A stretch of DNA of 41,068 nt, from contig JAJZFJ010000227.1 of NCBI GenBank assembly GCA_021805395.1, positions 1 to 41,068 on the forward strand. The letters run 5' to 3'. The notes under the pieces were generated by a model that was not told the DNA's origin, ran no database searches, and was given only the letters and a program-made list of their open reading frames with translations. This stretch comes from a bacterium. GTDB taxonomy: Bacteria; Armatimonadota; Chthonomonadetes; Chthonomonadales; Chthonomonadaceae. The position numbers and the translations under genes are program-made. Shown piece after piece: positions 34,264 to 41,068 of the stretch. Positions within the stretch are counted from its first letter, which is position 1, and every line of letters starts with the position of its first letter.

Positions 34264-34444
34264 TGTAACCACTCCTATGGCATATTAGCGCAAAACTATG
34301 CATTTGGATAATTTGAAAATATAAAATATGCTTTCTCTTCCGATTCTGCTACTCACAAACCTAACGTTGTAATACGATTACATATATCGCATCTTAACAG
34401 TTACAATTTGGACATTCCATGCGTAAATTAACTTCAGTGTCTAC

Positions 34445-34482
34445 TTGATTTATTGAATGATATATGCTAGAATTCTGTCTAG
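34445..34482 (+). promoter_or_regulatory. uvrA promoter with overlapping dyad
   Basis: TTGATT (34445-34450), a 17-nt spacer and TAGAAT (34468-34473). The dyad CTAGA-N6-TCTAG (34467-34482) covers the -10 box and start point and could be an operator. The stretch GATATATGC-TAGAATTC is shared with the dcd upstream region. Confidence 0.65.
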
Positions 34483-34518
34483 TTATCGTTTAGGACATGG
34501 ATTAATTTGGAGGTGGTA

Positions 34519-37479
34519 ATGGCCAAAGGAGTTGTGAAGGAACCTAAAGGTGGTTATGCAGTTATTGAGGATGCAATTCTTAGCAGCTCTGAACCTACCA
34601 CGAAAAGTAAAACGACCGCTTCCAACAGGGATTTGATCAGGATCCGAGGGGCCAGACAAAATAACCTCAAAAACATAGACATCGATATTCCAAGAGATAA
34701 ACTTGTAGTCATCACAGGGTTAAGCGGTTCTGGCAAATCTTCACTTGCTTTCGACACCATCTATGCGGAAGGTCAGCGGCGTTACGTTGAGAGTCTGTCT
34801 TCCTATGCCAGACAGTTTTTGGGTTTGCATGACAAGCCAGATGTTGATCAAATAGATGGGCTAAGTCCAGCAGTCTCTATCGATCAGAAATCAACAAGTA
34901 AAAATCCAAGGTCCACAGTCGGAACCGTTACAGAAATTTATGACTATTTACGCCTGCTGTATGCCAGAGTAGGCATTCCACATGATCCTCTTACCGGACT
35001 ACCCCTAACCAAACAGTCTATTGAACAGATGGTAGATACAGTGCTTGGCTTGAAGCAGGGAAGCAGGGTCCAGATTCTAGCTCCTCTTGTTCGCGGACGT
35101 AAAGGTGAATACAGAAAAGAGCTGGAAGATCTGCTGAAAGATGGATACGTGCGCGTACGTGTAGATGGCGAGTTTCTAGATTTAAGTGAGGAGATTCCCA
35201 CCCTCGAACGATATAAACAGCACACCATTGAGTGCATTATGGATCGTGTAGTTATCAAAGAAGGCATAAGAAGCCGTGTGGCAGACTCTCTGGAACAGGC
35301 TCTCAAACGAGGAAAAGGAGTTGCTCTCTTACTTGTGACAGAGCCAGATGGGGAGACACCATACGAGTTATCGTTCACAGAAAACTTCTCGTCATCTGAA
35401 AGCGGTTTTTCATTTGATGAGATCGAACCTCGACTTTTTTCTTTCAACTCACCCTTTGGTGCCTGTGCCGAATGCCATGGTTTAGGTTTCATGAAGGAGT
35501 TTGATCCCACACTGATTGCGCCAAATCGCTCTCTTTCCATTAATCAGGGAGCACTTAGACCATTCACTCCCAAGGCGGGAAATAGTGGAGGTGTGCACGA
35601 ATACCTGCGACCGCTCATTGAGGCAGCTGTTACAACATTAGGATTCGAGATGGATACGCCCCTTAATCAGGTTAGTCCCGCCAAGATCAACTCGTTAATG
35701 TATGGAATATCCAAAAATGTAACCATGCAGGTAAGGAGCAAGTGGGGAAAAACGCGCAGATTCGATACATCTTTTATCGGTGTTATTCCAATGCTGGAGC
35801 GAAAGCTGGAAGAGACTTCCTCCGATATGATTCGTGAGGAGATCGAGCAGTATCAGAGTGAGCGTCCATGTCCCTCCTGCAAAGGGAAAAGACTTAAACC
35901 CGAAGCCCTTTCAGTGCTTGTGGGTGGTGAGAACATCTCGGATCTGTGTGCACTTTCGCTGGAGAATACAGCGAAGTTTTTTAATGCCCTAACCCTTACA
36001 GACCGTGAGCTGATGATTGGAAAACAGATCATCAAAGAGATTAGGGCACGTCTGGGATTCCTTGTGAATGTTGGATTGGGATATCTGACGCTTGACCGAT
36101 CTGCCCGATCACTCTCAGGGGGTGAGGCGCAGAGGATTCGACTGGCTACACAAATTGGATCGGGGCTGATGGGTGTTTTGTACATACTGGACGAACCCTC
36201 GATAGGACTGCATCAACGAGATAACAGCAAACTTATCGAGACACTATTACGTCTGAGGGATCTGGGTAACACCATCCTGGTTGTTGAACATGATCAGGAG
36301 ACAATGGAAGCTGCTGACTGGCTAATAGATATTGGACCAGGAGCGGGTGAGCATGGTGGGCATCTGGTAGCCAAGGGTACACCCAAGCAGGTCTCGAGAA
36401 ATAAGGAATCGATTACTGGACAGTATCTCAGCGGCAAGAGAGGCATTCCAGTACCAGCTGAACGGCGTGTTCATACCGGCAAGTTCCTCCAGATCACTGC
36501 TGCAAGTCAGCATAATCTCAAGAATGTAAACCTTAAAGTACCGTTGGGACTGTTTGTTGCTGTAACAGGAGTTTCTGGATCCGGTAAATCCACGTTGATC
36601 CAGGAGACGCTGTTTCCCATCTTGATGAACCGCATTTATGGATCACATGGTGTTTGGGGATCTCATGAATCGATTGAAGGTGTAGAACTGATTGACAGGC
36701 TGATTGATATCGATCAGTCACCCATCGGGCGTACACCGCGTTCAAATCCTGCAACATATACTGGAACCTTTGACATGATTCGAGAGCTTTTCTCTAAAAC
36801 CCCAGACGCTCGTGCGAGAGGATATGAGCCGGGCAGGTTTTCCTTCAATGTGAAAGGTGGACGGTGCGAAAACTGCAAGGGTGATGGAATATTGAAAATT
36901 GAGATGCAGTTTCTACCTGATGTGTATGTTGACTGTGAAGTGTGCCATGGTAAACGCTATAATCGGGAAACTCTTGAGGTCAAATACCGTGGTAACTCCA
37001 TTGCAGATGTCCTGAGTATGACAGTTTCTGAGGCAGTTGAGTTTTTCTCTGCAGTGCCAACCATCTACCGAAAACTCCAGACCCTGCATGATGTTGGGCT
37101 TGACTATATCCGGCTAGGGCAGCCAGCTACCACTCTCTCGGGAGGCGAAGCTCAGAGAGTGAAACTTGCAACTGAACTGGCAAAGAGGGCGACAGGTAGA
37201 ACGCTGTACATTCTGGATGAACCAACCACTGGGCTTCACTTTGCCGATGTTGAGAAACTGATTGGGGTTCTTAACAGGCTTGTTAATACTGGCAACACGA
37301 TACTTGTGATTGAGCACAATCTGGATGTGATTAAAACGGCAGACTGGATTATTGACATGGGACCTGAAGGCGGTGACAAAGGCGGCTATATTGTTGCAGA
37401 AGGCACACCGGAGCAGGTTGCTGAGGTGCCTGAAAGTTATACAGGGCAGTATCTGAAGAAAATCCTGAGATCTGACTAA
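34519..37479 (+). CDS. uvrA: Excinuclease ABC subunit A
   Basis: 986 residues. UvrA dimers scan DNA for bulky lesions and hand them to UvrB. Two ABC ATPase modules are visible: Walker [10 protein letters not shown] and GVSGSGKST; signatures [11 protein letters not shown] and [11 protein letters not shown]; and [11 protein letters not shown] and [11 protein letters not shown] as Walker B regions. Zinc motifs are [24 protein letters not shown] and CEVCHGKR. A non-conserved N-terminal extension of about 38 residues precedes the core. ATG 34519 has GGAGG 6 nt upstream and is better than a TTG four codons earlier. Confidence 0.98.
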   Translation: MAKGVVKEPKGGYAVIEDAILSSSEPTTKSKTTASNRDLIRIRGARQNNLKNIDIDIPRDKLVVITGLSGSGKSSLAFDTIYAEGQRRYVESLSSYARQFLGLHDKPDVDQIDGLSPAVSIDQKSTSKNPRSTVGTVTEIYDYLRLLYARVGIPHDPLTGLPLTKQSIEQMVDTVLGLKQGSRVQILAPLVRGRKGEYRKELEDLLKDGYVRVRVDGEFLDLSEEIPTLERYKQHTIECIMDRVVIKEGIRSRVADSLEQALKRGKGVALLLVTEPDGETPYELSFTENFSSSESGFSFDEIEPRLFSFNSPFGACAECHGLGFMKEFDPTLIAPNRSLSINQGALRPFTPKAGNSGGVHEYLRPLIEAAVTTLGFEMDTPLNQVSPAKINSLMYGISKNVTMQVRSKWGKTRRFDTSFIGVIPMLERKLEETSSDMIREEIEQYQSERPCPSCKGKRLKPEALSVLVGGENISDLCALSLENTAKFFNALTLTDRELMIGKQIIKEIRARLGFLVNVGLGYLTLDRSARSLSGGEAQRIRLATQIGSGLMGVLYILDEPSIGLHQRDNSKLIETLLRLRDLGNTILVVEHDQETMEAADWLIDIGPGAGEHGGHLVAKGTPKQVSRNKESITGQYLSGKRGIPVPAERRVHTGKFLQITAASQHNLKNVNLKVPLGLFVAVTGVSGSGKSTLIQETLFPILMNRIYGSHGVWGSHESIEGVELIDRLIDIDQSPIGRTPRSNPATYTGTFDMIRELFSKTPDARARGYEPGRFSFNVKGGRCENCKGDGILKIEMQFLPDVYVDCEVCHGKRYNRETLEVKYRGNSIADVLSMTVSEAVEFFSAVPTIYRKLQTLHDVGLDYIRLGQPATTLSGGEAQRVKLATELAKRATGRTLYILDEPTTGLHFADVEKLIGVLNRLVNTGNTILVIEHNLDVIKTADWIIDMGPEGGDKGGYIVAEGTPEQVAEVPESYTGQYLKKILRSD

Positions 37480-37573
37480 TCAGCAAATCCTCATGTTCGT
37501 GAGTGCTCTTTCATCGAAAAAGAGGAATCTGGCCAATCAACTTATACCATGTGCAATAAAGAGAGAAGTTGGC

Positions 37574-38167
37574 TCACTTGTTGAACTGCACCAGGCGCTC
37601 TATATACTTTCCAAGCATATCGCATTCAATATTTACCCTGTCACCTGGATGTCTTCTTCCCATTGTGGTAACGTGACTTGTGTGCGGAATGATCCACACT
37701 GAAAATCCATAATCTTCCAGTTTTGCCACTGTGAGACTAATTCCATCTACAGTAATGGATCCTTTTGATATCAGATATTTTTGCAACTCTTTTTCTATCT
37801 CTATCGAGATTACAAGTGCATTATCTTCTTTTACTACACTGTGTATCTTACCTACACCATCAATGTGACCCTGCACAAAATGCCCTCCCAATCTGCCGTT
37901 CAGCATCATGGGCCGTTCCAGATTTACTAGATCTCCTGGTTTAAGGTCTCCCAGATTTGTGCATCGCAATGTTTCGGGAACGGCATCAAAGGAAAGCATA
38001 TTCTCGCCAATCTCAATTACCGTCAGACAGCAGCCATTGATCGCAATGCTGTCGCCCAGAGAAGCATCGGAGCTAACTAGTGGACATTTCACTGATAGTC
38101 TCGCAGATTTTTCTCCATGAGTAATCGAGATTATCTCTCCTAATTCTTCAACGATTCCCGTAAACAT
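37574..38167 (-). CDS. ribE: Riboflavin synthase, alpha subunit
   Basis: 197 residues with two lumazine-binding repeats, as usual: MFTGIVEELGEI starts the first and FVQGHIDGVGKI lies in the second. It dismutates two 6,7-dimethyl-8-ribityllumazine molecules to riboflavin. The start at 38167 is sure: it gives the canonical MFTGIVE and has AAGGAG upstream; an open frame of 35 codons further upstream lies inside the preceding gene. It is the third gene of a dcd, TlpA-like, ribE unit, 10 nt after the preceding stop. No FMN riboswitch is seen, and no other rib genes are nearby. Confidence 0.95.
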   Translation of the reverse strand: MFTGIVEELGEIISITHGEKSARLSVKCPLVSSDASLGDSIAINGCCLTVIEIGENMLSFDAVPETLRCTNLGDLKPGDLVNLERPMMLNGRLGGHFVQGHIDGVGKIHSVVKEDNALVISIEIEKELQKYLISKGSITVDGISLTVAKLEDYGFSVWIIPHTSHVTTMGRRHPGDRVNIECDMLGKYIERLVQFNK

Positions 38168-38177
38168 TGCTAGCTCC

Positions 38178-39479
38178 TTACTGCTTGGTATTATAAATAC
38201 GCGCGAGAGTTGTTGCCAGGTTCTTTCCAAGGAGCTGGTCTCTATCCGCCAAAATCTTGCCGGTTGTTCCATCCACTAGCAGAGGATAGGGAACAATTGG
38301 GATATCGTAGAGCTGGAATGGTGGAGAACCGGTCCCTTTGCCATCGCAGATATCCGGCCAGACCAATCCGTTTTTGAGAATATAGGCTGGCAGATTTTTT
38401 GCATAGTTTCCAACATCCGTGCTAACTCCCAGAATCTGCAGGCCCTGAGAGTGATATCTGTTATATGCCTGAACCATATATGGATTTTGGACTCCACAAT
38501 GCGGGCACCAACTCCCCCAGAAATATAGCAGTACATATTTCCCTTTGTAGTCTGCAGGGAAATTGACTTTCGTTCCAGTTGATGTTGTTGCTGAGAACGA
38601 CGGTGCTATATTTCCTACGTTCAGGATGGGGGGTGGCAGTATCTCTTTGACGTATGTGTTTGAATGATAGATCTCTATCCTGCTGCCATCTGCATTTGGG
38701 ACCACCACTCTGTAGCAGTGACCTGCGATATTAAACGGCTTGGCAATATCGTAAGCCTCTCCACGAGAATCGATTACACCATTGTGGTTTACATCTATCA
38801 GAAACCATATTCCAGAAAAAATTGGACTGCCATCTGGACGAAAATCTCCAGTGCCTCGCTGATCATAAAGCATAATGGTGTAGGTTACGTTATGAAGTGT
38901 AATCGTGCCTTTGCGAATATAGTTTGGAGAGTAAATGAGCGTGTTACCCTCTGCTGCCGCATTGGGATTAGATGGATCGAGAGCAGGTACTATAATCTGA
39001 ATGCTTAACTGCTCCACCTTGTTGCCATAATTTACAGGCAGTGTTACATCGGCAACATATCTGGTCTCAATTTTCTCTTCACGGTCCCTGAACTGCTGAG
39101 GGTTCCACTTCAAGGGTTTGTCCTGCGTGAAATCGCCATTTTGTGCGGTATCGATCAGGAGAAGGGGCTGTACTCCAGGTGGACGATCCAGAAGTACCTG
39201 ATATGTGGTGGGATGTAACGATGGGCCAAGAGAGATCTCACCAAAGCTGGGATTATACAGATTGGCAGGCAGCTTTGTGATGATGGCAGGTTTAATTGGA
39301 AGCATGGACACCACACGAGAGTTTGCAAAGTCTGCCTGATTTTGTATGGTACCGTTCACGAGTTGAAGAGTGGCTGTTGCTAATGGAGGTCCACTCTGTG
39401 CGTGAACAGATGCACTTAATACAACACCGAGCACAAACAGCAAGCTGTTTCCAATTACTTTGTTTGCCAATTTCATCAT
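38178..39479 (-). CDS. Exported TlpA-like thiol-disulfide protein with long N-terminal domain
   Basis: 433 residues. A signal peptide covers 1-28 (NSLLFVLGVVLSASVHA-QS). Residues about 30-280 are a beta-rich domain of unknown type that holds DVNHNGVID, an EF-hand-like calcium loop. The C-terminal 150 residues form an AhpC/TSA-TlpA fold with the redox pair Cys325-Cys328 in WCPHC, and IVPYPLLVD near the cis-Pro. It probably reduces or handles thiols in the periplasm. ATG 39479 has AAGGA upstream, and starts 13 nt after the dcd stop; tandem ATGs make 39476 possible. The long front domain is atypical for TlpA. Confidence 0.85.
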   Translation of the reverse strand: MMKLANKVIGNSLLFVLGVVLSASVHAQSGPPLATATLQLVNGTIQNQADFANSRVVSMLPIKPAIITKLPANLYNPSFGEISLGPSLHPTTYQVLLDRPPGVQPLLLIDTAQNGDFTQDKPLKWNPQQFRDREEKIETRYVADVTLPVNYGNKVEQLSIQIIVPALDPSNPNAAAEGNTLIYSPNYIRKGTITLHNVTYTIMLYDQRGTGDFRPDGSPIFSGIWFLIDVNHNGVIDSRGEAYDIAKPFNIAGHCYRVVVPNADGSRIEIYHSNTYVKEILPPPILNVGNIAPSFSATTSTGTKVNFPADYKGKYVLLYFWGSWCPHCGVQNPYMVQAYNRYHSQGLQILGVSTDVGNYAKNLPAYILKNGLVWPDICDGKGTGSPPFQLYDIPIVPYPLLVDGTTGKILADRDQLLGKNLATTLARIYNTKQ

Positions 39480-39492
39480 TAAGTTATCCTTC

Positions 39493-40680
39493 TTAATCGA
39501 ATTCGAAACGTGTCTGTCCTTCATCTTCATCAATTTCTGTTGAGGTAGAAAACTGTTTGGATAGCCTCACATCTCTCTGAGACTGGTAGTTGGAACCAGA
39601 TGAAGCCCCATAGAGGGCATCCGGCTCTTCGGTACAACGAAGAAGATGAATTCTGAACAAGGGTTGTCCATCTTCGATGAGGAAAGGAACATCCCTGCTC
39701 CTCACTTCAAGCACCACTCCTGCAGCTGTCGTATCTGAGCTCAGGCCATTGCGATAGCCAAATCCGGTATCGAAAAAGCCCGCGTAGTGTGTTCTCACCT
39801 CTCCACTACTTGCCTCGAAGGCAACCATCTCGGCACAGATTTGAGGTGGCAGGCACACCAGCTCACGACTTCTGAAAATGTAGAACTCATCGGGTTCAAG
39901 AATCACAGGTTTGCTATCCGCGAACATCCTGTTCCAGTAACGCCTGCGAGACAGCCCTCTGGCTCTCAAATCAACTGGTGGTACATTTTTAAGAGCCTGA
40001 AAGCCAATGGTAGGCTGCCTTTGCTGATCGATTTTGCGAGGAAGATGGATGGATAGCACAATGCCGTTCTGCACATCAAGGTCCTCAGATCTCATCGTTC
40101 TCTGATCATAATCCAGAATCAGATGCTGGCTGTTCAGCAGTTCAATGGTCTCTACAGGATTTAGACGAGGATTACCTATCTGAAAGCGGATTTGCGAGAG
40201 AGTATCTCCAGGACGAACACAAACAGCAAAGGATCGGGGGACCACTTCCAGATACAGGCGGCCAGTGTAGCCATAAGGAGCTTCATCGAAGGAAGTGCCG
40301 TACTCAGTGACCAGCCTTGTGAAGACATCGAGTCGCCCAGTGGTAGATTTTGGGTTGGCACATCCCTTTACTTCTGAGGTTAACCGGAGGCTTTCACATA
40401 GCGGAAATAGATATATCTGGTTGCGCTCGAGTACAATGCCAGCCTCAGGGACTTTAAATGAGTACCAGGAGTATTTTTCCAGCTTTGCCGACATGCCCTC
40501 TTGTCCTGGTAGAAAACTGCACTGAATACGATGCCCTTCGGAGGCAATCCTCAAATCTAAGCTGTTTGGCTGTATCTGGGAATCCACAAAGGGCTGGTCG
40601 GCTAAGATAGTGCCATTGGCTATTGCCTGCCTAATCCACTGGGAGGGGTACACCCCATTCATAGGGTCTGTTAAACTCAT
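39493..40680 (-). CDS. dcd: dCTP deaminase, long (duplicated) form
   Basis: 395 residues, about twice the usual 190, with two dUTPase-like folds. The first has PNSLDLRIA, the nucleotide site GCANPKSTTGRLDVFTRLV and PGDTLSQIRFQ. The second has AEMVAFEASSGEVRTHYAGFFDTGFGY and GQPLFRIHLLR. This is the long Dcd family known from several bacterial phyla; it makes dUTP from dCTP for thymidylate synthesis. The start at 40680 lacks a clear Shine-Dalgarno. It leads an operon with the TlpA-like protein and ribE. The upstream TAGAATTC motif is shared with uvrA. Confidence 0.93.
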   Translation of the reverse strand: MSLTDPMNGVYPSQWIRQAIANGTILADQPFVDSQIQPNSLDLRIASEGHRIQCSFLPGQEGMSAKLEKYSWYSFKVPEAGIVLERNQIYLFPLCESLRLTSEVKGCANPKSTTGRLDVFTRLVTEYGTSFDEAPYGYTGRLYLEVVPRSFAVCVRPGDTLSQIRFQIGNPRLNPVETIELLNSQHLILDYDQRTMRSEDLDVQNGIVLSIHLPRKIDQQRQPTIGFQALKNVPPVDLRARGLSRRRYWNRMFADSKPVILEPDEFYIFRSRELVCLPPQICAEMVAFEASSGEVRTHYAGFFDTGFGYRNGLSSDTTAAGVVLEVRSRDVPFLIEDGQPLFRIHLLRCTEEPDALYGASSGSNYQSQRDVRLSKQFSTSTEIDEDEGQTRFEFD

Positions 40681-40789
40681 TGAGAGATTGTTGTCCTATG
40701 CAAACTTATTGAATTCTAGGATAGCATATATCTTGATAAGCTTGCATGGCAGGTGTGTTCTGTAAGGAGTTTGAATATCAAAAGTGTTT

Positions 40790-40930
40790 CATAATCCCGA
40801 TTTAGGGGGAGGCCGGTTTGGGTACCGCATCTGTCGATGCGACCCTCTCCTCGCCATTCGTTAGCGCTCATTAAGGGAGGGTAAGATTCTGGCTCCCTCG
40901 CCTGCAAAGGGGGCACTGGCTTTGCAGTTT
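40790..40930. repeat. GC-rich structured intergenic patch, possible dispersed repeat
   Basis: In otherwise AT-rich DNA this stretch carries several short inverted repeats: GCATC-tgtc-GATGC at 40829-40841 (approximate) and CTGCAAAG (40902-40909) with CTTTGCAG (40920-40927). An ORF of 66 codons on the minus strand spans it but reads as low-quality text with no start site. I suspect a member of an interspersed repeat family, but there is no second copy in the window. Confidence 0.35.
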
Positions 40931-41068
40931 GTATGACGAGGTGTACCCTTTGTGGGAGAGACGCTATGAATTTTGTTCACTAAAATTCCATGAAAATTAT
41001 ATATTGCTTCGTCTTGCGCATTTCATTCTATACTTTGTATGGACTGGCTGACGTTGAACACGACTCAA
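40931..41068. other. Intergenic end of the window
   Basis: No gene is recognised in the last 140 nt. Confidence 0.4.

Noticed and set aside
34383-34518. Gram-positive LexA box (CGAAC-N4-GTTCG) before uvrA
   Set aside because: Not present; only the CTAGA-N6-TCTAG dyad is seen.
34944-35540. 198-codon minus-strand ORF
   Set aside because: Antisense to uvrA; Ser/Arg-rich text typical of shadow frames.
38168-38272. N-terminal extension of riboflavin synthase
   Set aside because: The conserved protein begins MFTGIVEELGE at 38167 with its own AAGGAG site; the extension lies within the upstream gene.
40716-40916. 66-codon ORF on the minus strand at the window end
   Set aside because: It spans a GC-rich inverted-repeat patch, has no ribosome site, and its protein text is of the kind produced by dispersed repeats.
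1-41068. CRISPR arrays, tRNA or rRNA genes, prophage, IS elements
   Set aside because: No regularly spaced repeats, cloverleaf sequences, transposase or phage proteins were found.

Overview
The window looks like a chromosomal segment of a Gram-negative-type (diderm) bacterium of moderate GC, most likely an Armatimonadota member or close relative. This is inferred, not shown. The clues are a DUF1559-type pseudopilin with an H-X9-DG tail, a paired TPR and CRTAC1/UnbV gene set, an SLH-plus-beta-barrel outer membrane protein ending in Phe, a complete minCDE cluster, AT-rich gaps, and good sigma70-like promoters (TTGACA-17-TATAAT). TTG and GTG starts are common (TTG for minC, the diguanylate cyclase, the OmpM-like gene and probably the NlpC gene; GTG for the MFS transporter, the DUF1385 gene and the deacetylase). 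No phage, IS, CRISPR, rRNA or tRNA was seen.

Layout. 1-1385 (-): two-component pair, histidine kinase then a NarL-type regulator cut by the window edge. 2073-5154 (+): NlpC/P60 wall hydrolase, GH27 alpha-galactosidase and a PhyH-type dioxygenase. 5263-9468 (-): small membrane protein, DUF1559 pseudopilin, TPR protein and CRTAC1-type lipoprotein. 10280-14907 (-): MFS transporter, a long intergenic region with candidate RNA elements, then a DeoR regulator and glmS as an operon. 15189-18677: GNAT (+) facing an operon deoC-ribokinase-E2 (-). 18775-24354: DUF1844 protein, an exported phosphatase overlapping an exported NodB-like protein (+), an OmpM-like outer membrane protein (-), and an LDH/MDH-like dehydrogenase overlapping an ACT protein (-). 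24694-31520: PQQ-like propeller protein and dprA (+), rpmE and a DUF1385 gene (-), minCDE (+), folB (-). 31741-40680: multi-PAS diguanylate cyclase and uvrA (+), then an operon dcd, TlpA-like protein, ribE (-). 40790-40930 is a GC-rich structured patch that looks like a dispersed repeat.

How the genes fit together. Much of the window is housekeeping: division-site selection (minCDE), repair and DNA uptake (uvrA, dprA), nucleotide, folate and riboflavin synthesis (dcd, folB, ribE), cell-wall precursor synthesis (glmS) and translation (rpmE). Around this lie envelope and exported functions, and sugar catabolism in which deoC plus a PfkB kinase would break down (deoxy)ribose to acetaldehyde and glyceraldehyde 3-phosphate. 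I found no clearly new multi-gene defence or mobile system. The least explained items are: an orphan promoter-terminator pair with adjacent foldable sequence at 11580-11809; helically phased direct repeats over two promoters; a promoter motif shared by uvrA and dcd; the dehydrogenase-ACT pair with an altered substrate loop; the exported phosphatase with a NodB-like partner that lacks one metal His; and three intrinsic terminators placed only 12-20 nt before the next co-directional gene.
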